Below are positions 8,614-16,328 of a stretch of 64,000 nt of DNA, one piece after another. A program made the translations under genes and the position numbers. Numbering within the stretch: the first letter of the stretch is position 1; the number at the start of each line of letters is the position of its first letter. The notes under the pieces are model-generated. The model was not told the origin of the DNA. It did not search any database and saw only the letters and a list, made by a program, of their open reading frames with translations. The DNA comes from a bacterium HR37. Lineage in GTDB: Bacteria; Desulfobacterota_D; UBA1144; Nemesobacterales; CSP1-2. The stretch lies in assembly GCA_002898375.1 (NCBI GenBank), contig BEIN01000009.1, forward strand, positions 33,461-97,460, given 5' to 3'.

Positions 8614-10089
8614 CTAGCGAAAGAACTCCTGAAGAAATGCAAGAAAGGGTTCGGTCTGTATATCACCAGAGCCTATCATACTGCTTAGGTCTTTGGATGA
8701 TAGCCTGCTTCCTTCCTGCCATATCTGCTTGATAAAGTCTCCTGCTTTTTTCTCTCTCCACCATTCCTCATCGAATCTCTCCCTTAGAAACGTTTTTAGC
8801 TGAGCCTCCATTATATAGGCTTTTAGTTCTGTAGCTGTACGGAAAAAAGGATCTGTATCGTTTAGGTACTCATCCTCACTATACTCGCAAAGCATGGTTT
8901 CTTTAAGTATCTGTTTATATAGATCAGGTTTGTCATTGTAAAAGCCATTATCCCTGTGAAGTAAGAGTTCATAGAGAAGCTTTCCCGAAAGGTACCGTAT
9001 ATCTGATATCAGCTTTAGGCATAGAAACTGCAGAAAATCGGTTCCCGATTTTAGTTGTAGATACCTCTTTAGCCACTTGGGTTGAAAGAGGAGGTTTCTA
9101 AACAGATAGCCAAACACCTTTGCCGATGCTGAGTCTCCAAGCCTTCTAAATTCAAATGGATCCTCCGGTTCTTTGTATCGGTAGTAAAGAGCAATTCCAA
9201 GCGAGTGGAGAAAAGATTCATAGTCATAAACCCCTCCTATAGGATAACCCACAATAACTATCTTATTTGGTATCTCAACCGGTATGCAGAGAGCGTTGAC
9301 TGTTTTGCTATTTCGTTTCTCAAGGTCTAGTAAAATACCCTTTCCGATCTCAAGCCCCATTTCTTTAAGAAATGCCTCTGCTAAGGGTTTTAGCTCTATT
9401 TGGGGGAAGTTCTCCCTTAACTCAAATGAGTTTAGAAGGTAGTGTAGATCATACGCCTTTAGCTCTGTAAGCTTTAGTGCCATCTTCTTTCTGAGAAACC
9501 ACCTTAGCAGATCTCTATACACGTATTCGGTATCGTTAAGCAGTGTCCTTGCTTGTTTCTCCAGTTCATATAGGTTTAGCTCCTCGATCTCGGCACAGAG
9601 TTGGAGATAATCCGGGAATCCAAGTTCTCTTGAGGTTTCGTGTGCTGTTTCAAAAATCTGAATGAGAATCGGTGTTAGCTTGGTAAGAATGCTATTTCTT
9701 TTTGCATACATCTCTTCTCTTTTTGCTCTTATTGGCTCTTTCTTTATCTCCGCTGTTATTGCCCTGTAAGGGATATGTTTTTTGTCCAGTGTTATCTCCT
9801 CATCTGCTTCTATTCTTAAAATTTGATCCTTAAAACATGCAAACCTGCTTTCAACAGTAAAGCGAGCTAGAAAATCTCTTATAAGCTTAAATCCTCTTTC
9901 TTTTTCGTTTGAGAGTTTTACCATCTCAAAAAAAAGGTCATAATCACCAAGTTCTCTATATGAGTTATAGATTTCTTTGAGTTTGCTCTCTTTTTTTAAC
10001 CCACAGAGATGGTCTAAAAGCTCACCGTTTAAGGCCCTTAAAAAGGCCTCTCCTTTCTGGCGAATCTCATTTAGTGTGCCACTATCCAT
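8614..10089 (-). CDS. M3-peptidase-like protein with degenerate zinc site
   Basis: A 491-aa mostly helical soluble protein without signal peptide. Its spacing and patterns recall M3 oligoendopeptidase F/thimet peptidases: an N-terminal helical region with FPDYLQLCAEIEELN, then a C-terminal region where the catalytic HExxH should lie. That place reads FLHSLGIALYYRYKE, so the second zinc His and the catalytic Glu are missing. The following segment, RLGDSASAKVFGYLFRNLL, lacks the expected metal-ligand Glu. It therefore looks like a non-catalytic homologue. The family assignment rests on pattern memory only. It converges tail to tail with the dynamin gene (no gap) and sits downstream of an MFS gene on the same strand. 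Confidence 0.6.
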   Translation of the reverse strand: MDSGTLNEIRQKGEAFLRALNGELLDHLCGLKKESKLKEIYNSYRELGDYDLFFEMVKLSNEKERGFKLIRDFLARFTVESRFACFKDQILRIEADEEITLDKKHIPYRAITAEIKKEPIRAKREEMYAKRNSILTKLTPILIQIFETAHETSRELGFPDYLQLCAEIEELNLYELEKQARTLLNDTEYVYRDLLRWFLRKKMALKLTELKAYDLHYLLNSFELRENFPQIELKPLAEAFLKEMGLEIGKGILLDLEKRNSKTVNALCIPVEIPNKIVIVGYPIGGVYDYESFLHSLGIALYYRYKEPEDPFEFRRLGDSASAKVFGYLFRNLLFQPKWLKRYLQLKSGTDFLQFLCLKLISDIRYLSGKLLYELLLHRDNGFYNDKPDLYKQILKETMLCEYSEDEYLNDTDPFFRTATELKAYIMEAQLKTFLRERFDEEWWREKKAGDFIKQIWQEGSRLSSKDLSSMIGSGDIQTEPFLAFLQEFFR

Positions 10090-10138
10090 GGTAAATAATA
10101 TACTTAAAACCTCTTAATCCTTTGAAGTGCTTTGGGTT

Positions 10139-11398
10139 CTAACCGGTCCCCGTTATGGAGAGATCTTTTAGTCCTTTTTTCTCCGGTGGTTTTATAAAGA
10201 AAGAAAGAAAAGCTGATACGTAGCAGAAGAATGCTGCAAGAAGAAACGGATAAAAGTATGCCCCGGTTAGGTCGTGTACGAATCCTGCAATAAATGGTCC
10301 TGCAATTGCTGCTATCGAATAGGATGTACCGAAAAATCCATATATTGTGCCAAGTGATCCAAGCCCAAAGAACCTTCCAAGGAGAGCCGGGAAGATGGGA
10401 ACGGAACCGCTATAGAAAAAGCCAAATAGTATCCCGAATAGATAAAACGCCCATGTTTCATTTGTGGCAAGCAGCAGAAAAATTGAGCTTCCTTGAAATA
10501 GAAAACAGATAAAAAGAACCCTTTTGGGTTCTACAATCTCTGTAAGCAGTGCGGAAAGGGTTATCCTCCCAAATATGCTTCCAAGACCGATTGCAGCAGG
10601 AGCTCCGGAAGCTATTATAGGGGGAATCCCCAGGTCTATTGCAAAGTTAAAGAGGTGAATTACAACTATCAAGAAGGTCATGAAACCAAAGAAGTACATG
10701 GAGTACATTAGCCAGAAGGTAGGGGTTGCAATTGCTTCCATGGCTTTCCAGTCTTTGTCTTCTGTCGTTGTGTTATGGAGAGGGTTATTTTTTTCGTTAT
10801 CTAACCCGTAAGGCTTTAGGTTTTTATCCTCAGGGGAGGCTCTTAGAACGAGAGCAGATAACGTGGATACCAGTATGATCCCTGCCAGTATGAATAGGGC
10901 TTTTCTTACCCCGAAAGAAGATATAAGCCAGGCTGAAAGTGGATTCGTAATAAGACCACTTAGTGGGATACCAGTTGTTATGATACCTATTACAAGTGTT
11001 CTTTTCTTTACAAACCATCTGCTTACCAGAGCAACACACGTTATATATAGAACACCGTCTCCAAGTCCAACAAGTAAGCCATAAGATATGTAGAGGTGCC
11101 ATATATCTTTGGCAAGACCGGACAGAAAAACTCCAACCGAGACTATAACTCCTCCGGAGAAAACCACTACCCGCGGATCATATCTGTCTACAAGACGACC
11201 TCCCAGTGTCAGGGAAAAGGCAAGCACCAGGGATCTGAGTGAGAAGATTGAGGAACCTATAGCTCTTGATACCTCAAACTCCTTATTTAGGAAGGGAAGA
11301 AAGACTCCAAAAGAGTAAAGAAGAAGTCCATCAACAATAATCAGAATTAAAGAGGCTGCTACTATGTACCATCCGTAAAAGATCTTTTTTTTAAACAT
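10139..11398 (-). CDS. MFS transporter, oxalate/formate or monocarboxylate type
   Basis: A 419-aa integral membrane protein with about twelve hydrophobic helices in two halves. It opens FYGWYIVAASLILI and has GGRLVDRYDPRVVV between helices 2 and 3, the MFS signature loop. FYGW at the start and the overall pattern are typical of the OFA and monocarboxylate groups, which exchange small organic acids; the substrate cannot be read from sequence. A long central cytoplasmic loop (about residues 190-225) is polar. It lies between a CpoB-like lipoprotein gene and the M3-like gene, all on the minus strand with gaps of about 50 bases, suggesting one transcript. Confidence 0.88.
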   Translation of the reverse strand: MFKKKIFYGWYIVAASLILIIVDGLLLYSFGVFLPFLNKEFEVSRAIGSSIFSLRSLVLAFSLTLGGRLVDRYDPRVVVFSGGVIVSVGVFLSGLAKDIWHLYISYGLLVGLGDGVLYITCVALVSRWFVKKRTLVIGIITTGIPLSGLITNPLSAWLISSFGVRKALFILAGIILVSTLSALVLRASPEDKNLKPYGLDNEKNNPLHNTTTEDKDWKAMEAIATPTFWLMYSMYFFGFMTFLIVVIHLFNFAIDLGIPPIIASGAPAAIGLGSIFGRITLSALLTEIVEPKRVLFICFLFQGSSIFLLLATNETWAFYLFGILFGFFYSGSVPIFPALLGRFFGLGSLGTIYGFFGTSYSIAAIAGPFIAGFVHDLTGAYFYPFLLAAFFCYVSAFLSFFIKPPEKKGLKDLSITGTG

Positions 11399-11452
11399 CT
11401 TAGGTGTTCTTTTTGAAGGGCTGTTATTCTCTGCTCTGGTGGAGATAGAAGC

Positions 11453-12001
11453 TTAACTCTCCTTCTCTATCTCTTTGAGTTTTTCCCTTGCTATTTTTGC
11501 CTCCTCTGATTCAGGGAACTTTTCCATTAAGGTTCTAAAAAAGAAAACAGCATCTTTATTTCTTCCGAGTTTTATAAGTGATAACCCCTGTTTTAGATAC
11601 GACTCGGGTACCCTTTTGTCATCTGGATACATATCTATAAACCTTTGAAAAGCTAAAATAGCTTTGCGAAACTCTCCATTGATGTAGTAAGCCTTTGCTT
11701 GAGAGTATAGCTCATCCGGGGATCTGGAATACCCTTTTTGTGAGTTTATGCTCTTTTCAAGTTCGTATAGCTTTTCCTTGATCTCTTTTAGATTCTGGTT
11801 AATCTGTTCCAGGTTTTGGTTTATCCGTGTAATGTCTTCTTGTGTTTCCTGATCCAGTTTTTGAATTTTTGAGTCTATCCTGTTTATCTCTGTCCTTAGT
11901 CTAGCCTGATCAGTATAGAGCTCCCTTATTTGCTGGTTGTAGTTACAACCTGTATATAGGGGTAGTAAGAGGAGTAGGGTTAATGCTATGGGTTGTTTCA
12001 T
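11453..12001 (-). CDS. CpoB/YbgF-like lipoprotein with coiled coil and TPR
   Basis: The 182-aa product has a signal peptide ending in LPLYTGC, a lipobox-like site with Cys at about residue 19. A long heptad coiled coil follows (residues 25-90, rich in Q, N, E and I), then three TPR-like repeats (residues 97-175; DELYSQAKAYYINGEFRKA). This architecture matches CpoB/YbgF, which acts in the periplasm with the Tol-Pal system and cell-wall synthases. CpoB is usually not lipidated, so the lipobox is a variation. No tol or pal genes are nearby. It is 12 bases downstream of a small exported protein gene and probably cotranscribed. Confidence 0.78.
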   Translation of the reverse strand: MKQPIALTLLLLLPLYTGCNYNQQIRELYTDQARLRTEINRIDSKIQKLDQETQEDITRINQNLEQINQNLKEIKEKLYELEKSINSQKGYSRSPDELYSQAKAYYINGEFRKAILAFQRFIDMYPDDKRVPESYLKQGLSLIKLGRNKDAVFFFRTLMEKFPESEEAKIAREKLKEIEKES

Positions 12002-12013
12002 GCTATTTCAGCT

Positions 12014-12358
12014 TTATTGTGAGTTTCTCTTCTCTTGAGCTTCCTTAGGCTGTTTTATTACCGTCCATTTCTGAAAGGGCTCAGGTTCAGCTTTCATCGG
12101 CATACCAAGTATCTTTAGTGAGGACACTTTTCCATCTGTTATGTTTACCTCCACTCTATATCCTGTCATTACACTTGCAAGTTTATCCGGTGAAGCCTGC
12201 AGTTCGTACTCCATTTGTGTTCTATCCTCTTTTATCTTTACCACCCTGTCTCCAACCAGGGTAACTTCACCTATTATGGTTTGGTTTGCACTGGCTTCTA
12301 CTATGCTAATGAAAAGGAGAGCATATACAGTTATTGCGAGCGTAACATATCTTCTCAT
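12014..12358 (-). CDS. Small exported protein of unknown function
   Basis: A 114-aa protein with a clear signal peptide (MRRYVTLAITVYALLFISIVEASA). A short beta-rich segment follows (GEVTLVGDRVVKIKEDRTQMEYEL) that reads like a small OB- or barrel-type repeat, and then a Pro/Lys/Glu-rich tail. I do not recognise the family. GGGAGGTG lies 6 bases upstream of the ATG, so the start is secure. It is the first gene of the leftward run 12358-8614 and shares its upstream region with the sigma-54 promoter of the divergent histidine kinase. Confidence 0.72.
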   Translation of the reverse strand: MRRYVTLAITVYALLFISIVEASANQTIIGEVTLVGDRVVKIKEDRTQMEYELQASPDKLASVMTGYRVEVNITDGKVSSLKILGMPMKAEPEPFQKWTVIKQPKEAQEKRNSQ

Positions 12359-12429
12359 GTTTGCACCTCCCTTCTTGATGTTTTATGCAATATACATACC
12401 AGCTTATTTTTTAAATGTAAAAACAATGT

Positions 12430-12463
12430 CTGTGTAAAAACACACTGTGGAAACTGTGTAAAA
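12430..12463 (+). promoter_or_regulatory. Possible enhancer (UAS) for the sigma-54 response regulator
   Basis: CTGTGTAAAA occurs twice, at 12430-12439 and 12454-12463. The segment also reads TGTGT-AAAA-ACACA and ACACA-N10-TGTGT, so it holds overlapping inverted repeats. It lies about 95-125 bases before the sigma-54 promoter, the usual distance for an NtrC-type binding site. That it binds the regulator encoded at 13977 is inference. Confidence 0.5.
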
Positions 12464-12555
12464 TTATAAAAGAGATTAAAACCGCATTCATTAATTTAAT
12501 TAAAAAAAAGGCAAAGTAAAGAAGGAGGTTGGAGTTTTTTACTGTTTCCTTAAGG

Positions 12556-12571
12556 TGGCATGGAGATTGCA
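12556..12571 (+). promoter_or_regulatory. Sigma-54 (RpoN) -24/-12 promoter
   Basis: TGGCATGGAGATTGCA matches the consensus TGGCACG-N4-TTGCW, with exactly 10 bases between the GG (12557-12558) and GC (12569-12570). Transcription would start near 12582, 28 bases before the histidine kinase ATG. The downstream operon encodes a sigma-54-dependent activator, so autoregulation is likely. Confidence 0.85.
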
Positions 12572-12609
12572 ATTAACAGGGAAAACACTTATTTGGCCTC
12601 ATCCTTTAT

Positions 12610-13980
12610 ATGTTTGATTGTAAAAAAACTGGTAAAATTTTAAAGGATTTAAATGGTTATTTTGCGGAGGTTTTTCGCAAATTGAGATTGAGCAGACAGA
12701 TCACTCTTGGCTATGTAATTATGTTTTTTCTGATGGTATGTATAAGTGGTTTTTCAATATACAGCATTTACAAACTCGATAAGGCAGCTTCCAATATAGA
12801 AGGACGCTACAATACCCTCTCAAGTCTCATTTCAAAAAGGGATAGCAACGCTCAGGAGTACTTCAGTAACGAGATGCTTACAGATGCAATAAGGATTGCA
12901 AAGGAGCAGGTAAAGTACTCTTATGTTAGTGTTATTACTGTGGTATTTGCCGTTCTTATGTTCGGTGGGATAATTACCCTTACAGTTCCGAGGTTGATAA
13001 GCAGGCCAATACTTCACCTTGTAGATGTTTCAAAAAGGGTTGCTGCTGGTGATTTCTCACGCAGGGTGGAGAGCATAAAGGGAAGCAGCGAAATAACGGA
13101 GCTTGTTAGAGCCTTCAATAATATGCTTGAAAGCATTGAGTATCACGAAAAGGAGCTTGAGAGAAAAAACAGGGAGAATCTTAGACTTCTTGAGGAGACA
13201 AGAAGATTCAATGAGGTACTTGAAGCAAGGATTGAAGAGGCAACTAGAGAGATAAAGGAGAAGCAGGAGGAACTTATAAAATCTGCAAGGCTTGCTACTA
13301 TAGGGGAGCTTGCAACAGGGATTGCACATGAGATTAGAAACCCATTGGCTGGTATAGCCATAGCACTTGAGCTAATGAGAAATGAGATTGACAGTGAGGA
13401 GCACAAACAGACCATAGCTGATATCCTAAAGGAGATAGGAAGGCTTGAGAGGATCGTTAAGGAGCTCTTACAGTTAGGTCAACCAAGAAGTCTTAATCTG
13501 ATAGAGTGCAGTCCTAATGAGATAGTGGAGAGAGCCTTAAGCCTTGTAAGTATGAAGGCAAAGGAAAAGGGTATAGTTATTGAAAAGGAGTTGCTCTCAG
13601 ACGGGCTCTTCTACGTGGACCCTGAGCAGATAGAACAGGTCCTTATAAATCTTTTGATAAATGGGATCGAGGCTATAAATGGTTTTCCCGGAAAGATTAC
13701 CGTCAGAACGGAAGACTCTGGGGAGTTTATATGTATAAGCGTTATAGACAATGGGTGTGGTTTTTCTGAAGAGGAGAGAGATAAGATATTCCAGCCATTT
13801 TATTCAACCAAGGAAGGTGGTACAGGACTTGGTCTCTCTATATCGAATCGCATTGTTGAGTTGCATGGGGGAAGAATAGAGGTCTCAGGTAGTAAGGGGA
13901 AGGGTTCGGTGTTTAGGGTTTTTTTGCCAAAAAACCTTGCAGCTGAAGAAGATAGAGTGAAAGAAGCCAGGGTCCTGTGA
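12610..13980 (+). CDS. Membrane sensor histidine kinase (HAMP, HisKA, HATPase), NtrB/ZraS type
   Basis: 456 aa. TM1 is about residues 31-54 and TM2 about 104-127, flanking a short sensor domain of about 50 residues that may lie in the periplasm. HAMP follows (about 128-180), then a coiled coil, and the H-box IAHEIRNPLAGI with the phospho-acceptor H240. The ATPase domain has NLLINGIEAI (N box), DNGCGF (G1) and GGTGLGLSIS (G2). It phosphorylates the response regulator encoded next, overlapping by 4 bases. The small sensor loop has no recognisable ligand domain, so the signal is unknown. Transcription probably starts at the sigma-54 promoter just upstream. The ATG at 12610 has no visible ribosome site. 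Confidence 0.93.
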   Translation: MFDCKKTGKILKDLNGYFAEVFRKLRLSRQITLGYVIMFFLMVCISGFSIYSIYKLDKAASNIEGRYNTLSSLISKRDSNAQEYFSNEMLTDAIRIAKEQVKYSYVSVITVVFAVLMFGGIITLTVPRLISRPILHLVDVSKRVAAGDFSRRVESIKGSSEITELVRAFNNMLESIEYHEKELERKNRENLRLLEETRRFNEVLEARIEEATREIKEKQEELIKSARLATIGELATGIAHEIRNPLAGIAIALELMRNEIDSEEHKQTIADILKEIGRLERIVKELLQLGQPRSLNLIECSPNEIVERALSLVSMKAKEKGIVIEKELLSDGLFYVDPEQIEQVLINLLINGIEAINGFPGKITVRTEDSGEFICISVIDNGCGFSEEERDKIFQPFYSTKEGGTGLGLSISNRIVELHGGRIEVSGSKGKGSVFRVFLPKNLAAEEDRVKEARVL

Positions 13981-15362
13981 TGATGGGTGTTCTTATACTT
14001 GTGATCGATGATGAAAGGCTACTTTGCAGGCAATTGGAAAAGGCTCTAAGTCAGGAGGGGTATAATGTGGTCTCTGCATTTTCCGCACAGGAGGGAATTG
14101 AGGTTGCTATCAAGGAGAATCCTGCTGTTGTTCTGCTTGACTTGAGACTGCCAGATGGTGATGGACTTGATGTTCTTCAAAGCCTTAACACGGTGCTTGA
14201 ACCACGTCCTGCTATAATCATTATGACAGCTCACGGTAGCATAGAAACTGCGGTATCTGCTATAAAGATGGGAGCTTATGATTTTATCGAAAAGCCTTTT
14301 CACTTGGATAAGCTAAAGGTGGTCATAAGAAATGCGCTAAGTGCTATGGAGCTTCAAAAGGACCTAAATACTGTAACCAGAAGAGAGCAGCAGAAGTATG
14401 GGTTTGATGCACTTATCGGTGAAAGTAAGGCAATGAGGGAGATTATAGAGTTGTTTAAGAAGCTTGTAGAGGCTGATCCAAAGACCATTCTTATTACGGG
14501 AGAGAGTGGAACTGGAAAGGGGCTTGCTGCAAAGATCCTGCATTTTAACGGTGTAAGGGCGGGAAAGCCGTTTATAGAGATTAACTGTGCAGCCATACCC
14601 GAGACACTTCTTGAAAGTGAGCTTTTTGGCTATGAGGCGGGTGCTTTTACCGATGCAAAGAAGATGAAAAAGGGTTTATTTGAGCTTGCAAATGGTGGAA
14701 CTCTCTTTCTAGATGAGATTGGGGATATGAGTCTTTCTCTTCAGGCAAAGCTTGTAAAGGTAATAGAGGAGAGAACATTTAGAAGGATAGGGGGAACAAG
14801 GGATATAAGTGTTGATGTAAGGGTGATTGCTGCAACCAACCGTGATATAAAGGAGCTTGTTAACAAGAAGCTTTTCCGGGTGGATCTCTATCACAGGTTA
14901 AATGTAATTAGCTTTGAGATGCCTCCTCTTAGGGAAAGGAAAGAAGATATACCTTTGCTTACCGAGTATTTTGTCAATCATTTTAACAACGAGCTTCACA
15001 GGAGGATAACGGTTATTCCGGATGAGGTAAAAGAGGCGTTTCTTAACTATCACTGGCCTGGGAATGTACGTGAGCTCAGAAGCACGATTGAGAGAGCAGT
15101 GCTTCTGAGTGAGGGTGAGAGACTAAATCCCAAGTATATTCGTCTGGAAGAATCTGACAGGGAAATAAGACTTGAGAGGTCTGAATCTGACCTGATTTTA
15201 AAAATCCCTCTTGGAGAGGTTTCGCTTAACGAAATAGAAGAGAGGGTTATAAAGGAGGCTCTCAACCTAAACAACTGGAACCAAACAAGAACAGCAGAGA
15301 TGCTCGGGGTAACAAGGGAGGTTCTAAGATACAGAATGAAAAAGATGGGCTTGCTGGATTAA
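13977..15362 (+). CDS. Sigma-54-dependent response regulator (receiver, AAA+, Fis-type HTH)
   Basis: 461 aa in three domains. The receiver (5-120) has the acid pocket IDDE (10-13), acceptor D55 and switch K106. The AAA+ domain (145-380) has Walker A GESGTGKG (175-182), the sigma-54-contact loop GAFTDA (222-227), Walker B LFLDEIGD and the arginine finger region. The C-terminal Fis helix-turn-helix is NWNQTRTAEMLGVTREVLRYR. GAFTDA is a tolerated variant of GAFTGA seen in other activators. It starts with GTG at 13977, overlapping the kinase stop. It is the NtrC-type partner of that kinase and likely binds the repeats at 12430-12463. Targets outside its own operon are not visible. Confidence 0.95.
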   Translation: MMMGVLILVIDDERLLCRQLEKALSQEGYNVVSAFSAQEGIEVAIKENPAVVLLDLRLPDGDGLDVLQSLNTVLEPRPAIIIMTAHGSIETAVSAIKMGAYDFIEKPFHLDKLKVVIRNALSAMELQKDLNTVTRREQQKYGFDALIGESKAMREIIELFKKLVEADPKTILITGESGTGKGLAAKILHFNGVRAGKPFIEINCAAIPETLLESELFGYEAGAFTDAKKMKKGLFELANGGTLFLDEIGDMSLSLQAKLVKVIEERTFRRIGGTRDISVDVRVIAATNRDIKELVNKKLFRVDLYHRLNVISFEMPPLRERKEDIPLLTEYFVNHFNNELHRRITVIPDEVKEAFLNYHWPGNVRELRSTIERAVLLSEGERLNPKYIRLEESDREIRLERSESDLILKIPLGEVSLNEIEERVIKEALNLNNWNQTRTAEMLGVTREVLRYRMKKMGLLD

Positions 15363-15386
15363 TGGAACAGGTCTTTAGCCTTGGTC

Positions 15387-15992
15387 TTACAATTGCTTTC
15401 TGTCTTTTATCGCCTTTCCAAGGGTTACCTCATCCATGTACTCAATATCGCCGCCTACCGGTATACCGTGAGCTATACGGGTTACTTTTACACCCAGTGG
15501 CTTTATAATCTTTGCCAGATAAAGTGCTGTGGCTTCACCTTCTACAGAAGGATTTGTTGCTATTATGACCTCTTTAACGTTTTCTGTTTTGAGCCTATGG
15601 ATAAGTTCTTTTATCTTAAGTTCCTCTGGACCTATTCCTTCTATAGGAGAGATAACCCCGTGAAGTACATGATAGGTTCCCCTAAACTCTCCACTCCTTT
15701 CTATTGCTATTAGGTCAAGAGGTTCCTCTACAACACATATGATGGTTTTGTCCCTTCCTGTATCTTTACAAATTTCACACAGGTTTTCCGATGCAAAACT
15801 GTAACAGGTCTGGCAGAAAGTAACCCTTTTTTTTGTGTCAACGATGGCTTTTGAAAGAGACTCTGAAAAACCAGCTGGTGCTCTCAGTATATAAAAGGCA
15901 AGTCTGGTTGCATTTTTCTCTCCTATCCCCGGAAGCTTTGAAAGGGTCTCAATTAGCCGTGATATTGGCTCAGGTAAACCAGTTTGTCTCAT
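15387..15992 (-). CDS. recR: Recombination mediator protein RecR
   Basis: 201 aa, the normal RecR length. An N-terminal helix-hairpin-helix (SKLPGIGEKNATRLAFYIL) is followed by a Cys4 zinc finger (CQTCYSFASENLCEIC), a Toprim domain (ICVVEEPLDLIAIERSGEF) and the C-terminal THARGIP-like region (VTRIAHGIPVGGDIEYMDE). RecR, with RecF/RecO, loads RecA at gaps and breaks. It is the last gene of the conserved dnaX-ybaB-recR block, 9 bases after ybaB. It converges with the response regulator gene. Confidence 0.97.
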   Translation of the reverse strand: MRQTGLPEPISRLIETLSKLPGIGEKNATRLAFYILRAPAGFSESLSKAIVDTKKRVTFCQTCYSFASENLCEICKDTGRDKTIICVVEEPLDLIAIERSGEFRGTYHVLHGVISPIEGIGPEELKIKELIHRLKTENVKEVIIATNPSVEGEATALYLAKIIKPLGVKVTRIAHGIPVGGDIEYMDEVTLGKAIKDRKQL

Positions 15993-16001
15993 CTTTCCAT
16001 A

Positions 16002-16325
16002 CTATATGAGTCCAGGGGGAAGGCCAAAACCTGAAGCTACCTTGGCTATCTCCTCCTTCATGACCTCTCTTCCCCTGTTTAGAGCTTCATTTACCGCAGC
16101 TGTGATTAAATCCTGAAGCATCTCTATATCGCCCTCTTTTATTATTTCCGGTTCTATCTTAATGGATACTATCTCGCCTTTGGCTTTTGCAACCGCAACT
16201 ACCATTCCTCCTCCTGCTGAGGCTTCAACGATCTTCTCTCCTGCTTCAGCCTGTAGTTTCTCAAGTTGTTCTTTTACCTTCTCGGCCTGCTTTAACATAT
16301 TTTGAATGTTTCCACCAAACTTCAT
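16002..16325 (-). CDS. ybaB: YbaB/EbfC nucleoid-associated protein
   Basis: 107 aa, starting MKFGGNIQNMLKQAEKVKEQLEKL. A long N-terminal helix is followed by the conserved beta segment (AGGGMVVAVAKAKGEIVSIKIEPEI) and a C-terminal Met/Gly-rich end (VASGFGLPPGLI). YbaB/EbfC forms tweezer-like dimers that bind DNA. Its position between dnaX (3 bases) and recR is one of the best conserved gene neighbourhoods in bacteria and confirms the call. An AAGGAG site precedes the ATG. Confidence 0.95.
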   Translation of the reverse strand: MKFGGNIQNMLKQAEKVKEQLEKLQAEAGEKIVEASAGGGMVVAVAKAKGEIVSIKIEPEIIKEGDIEMLQDLITAAVNEALNRGREVMKEEIAKVASGFGLPPGLI

Positions 16326-16328
16326 TCC

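Noticed and set aside
15381-15713. 110-codon plus-strand ORF over recR
   Set aside because: recR is complete and conserved on the other strand; this frame encodes Tyr/Phe/Cys-rich sequence typical of a shadow.
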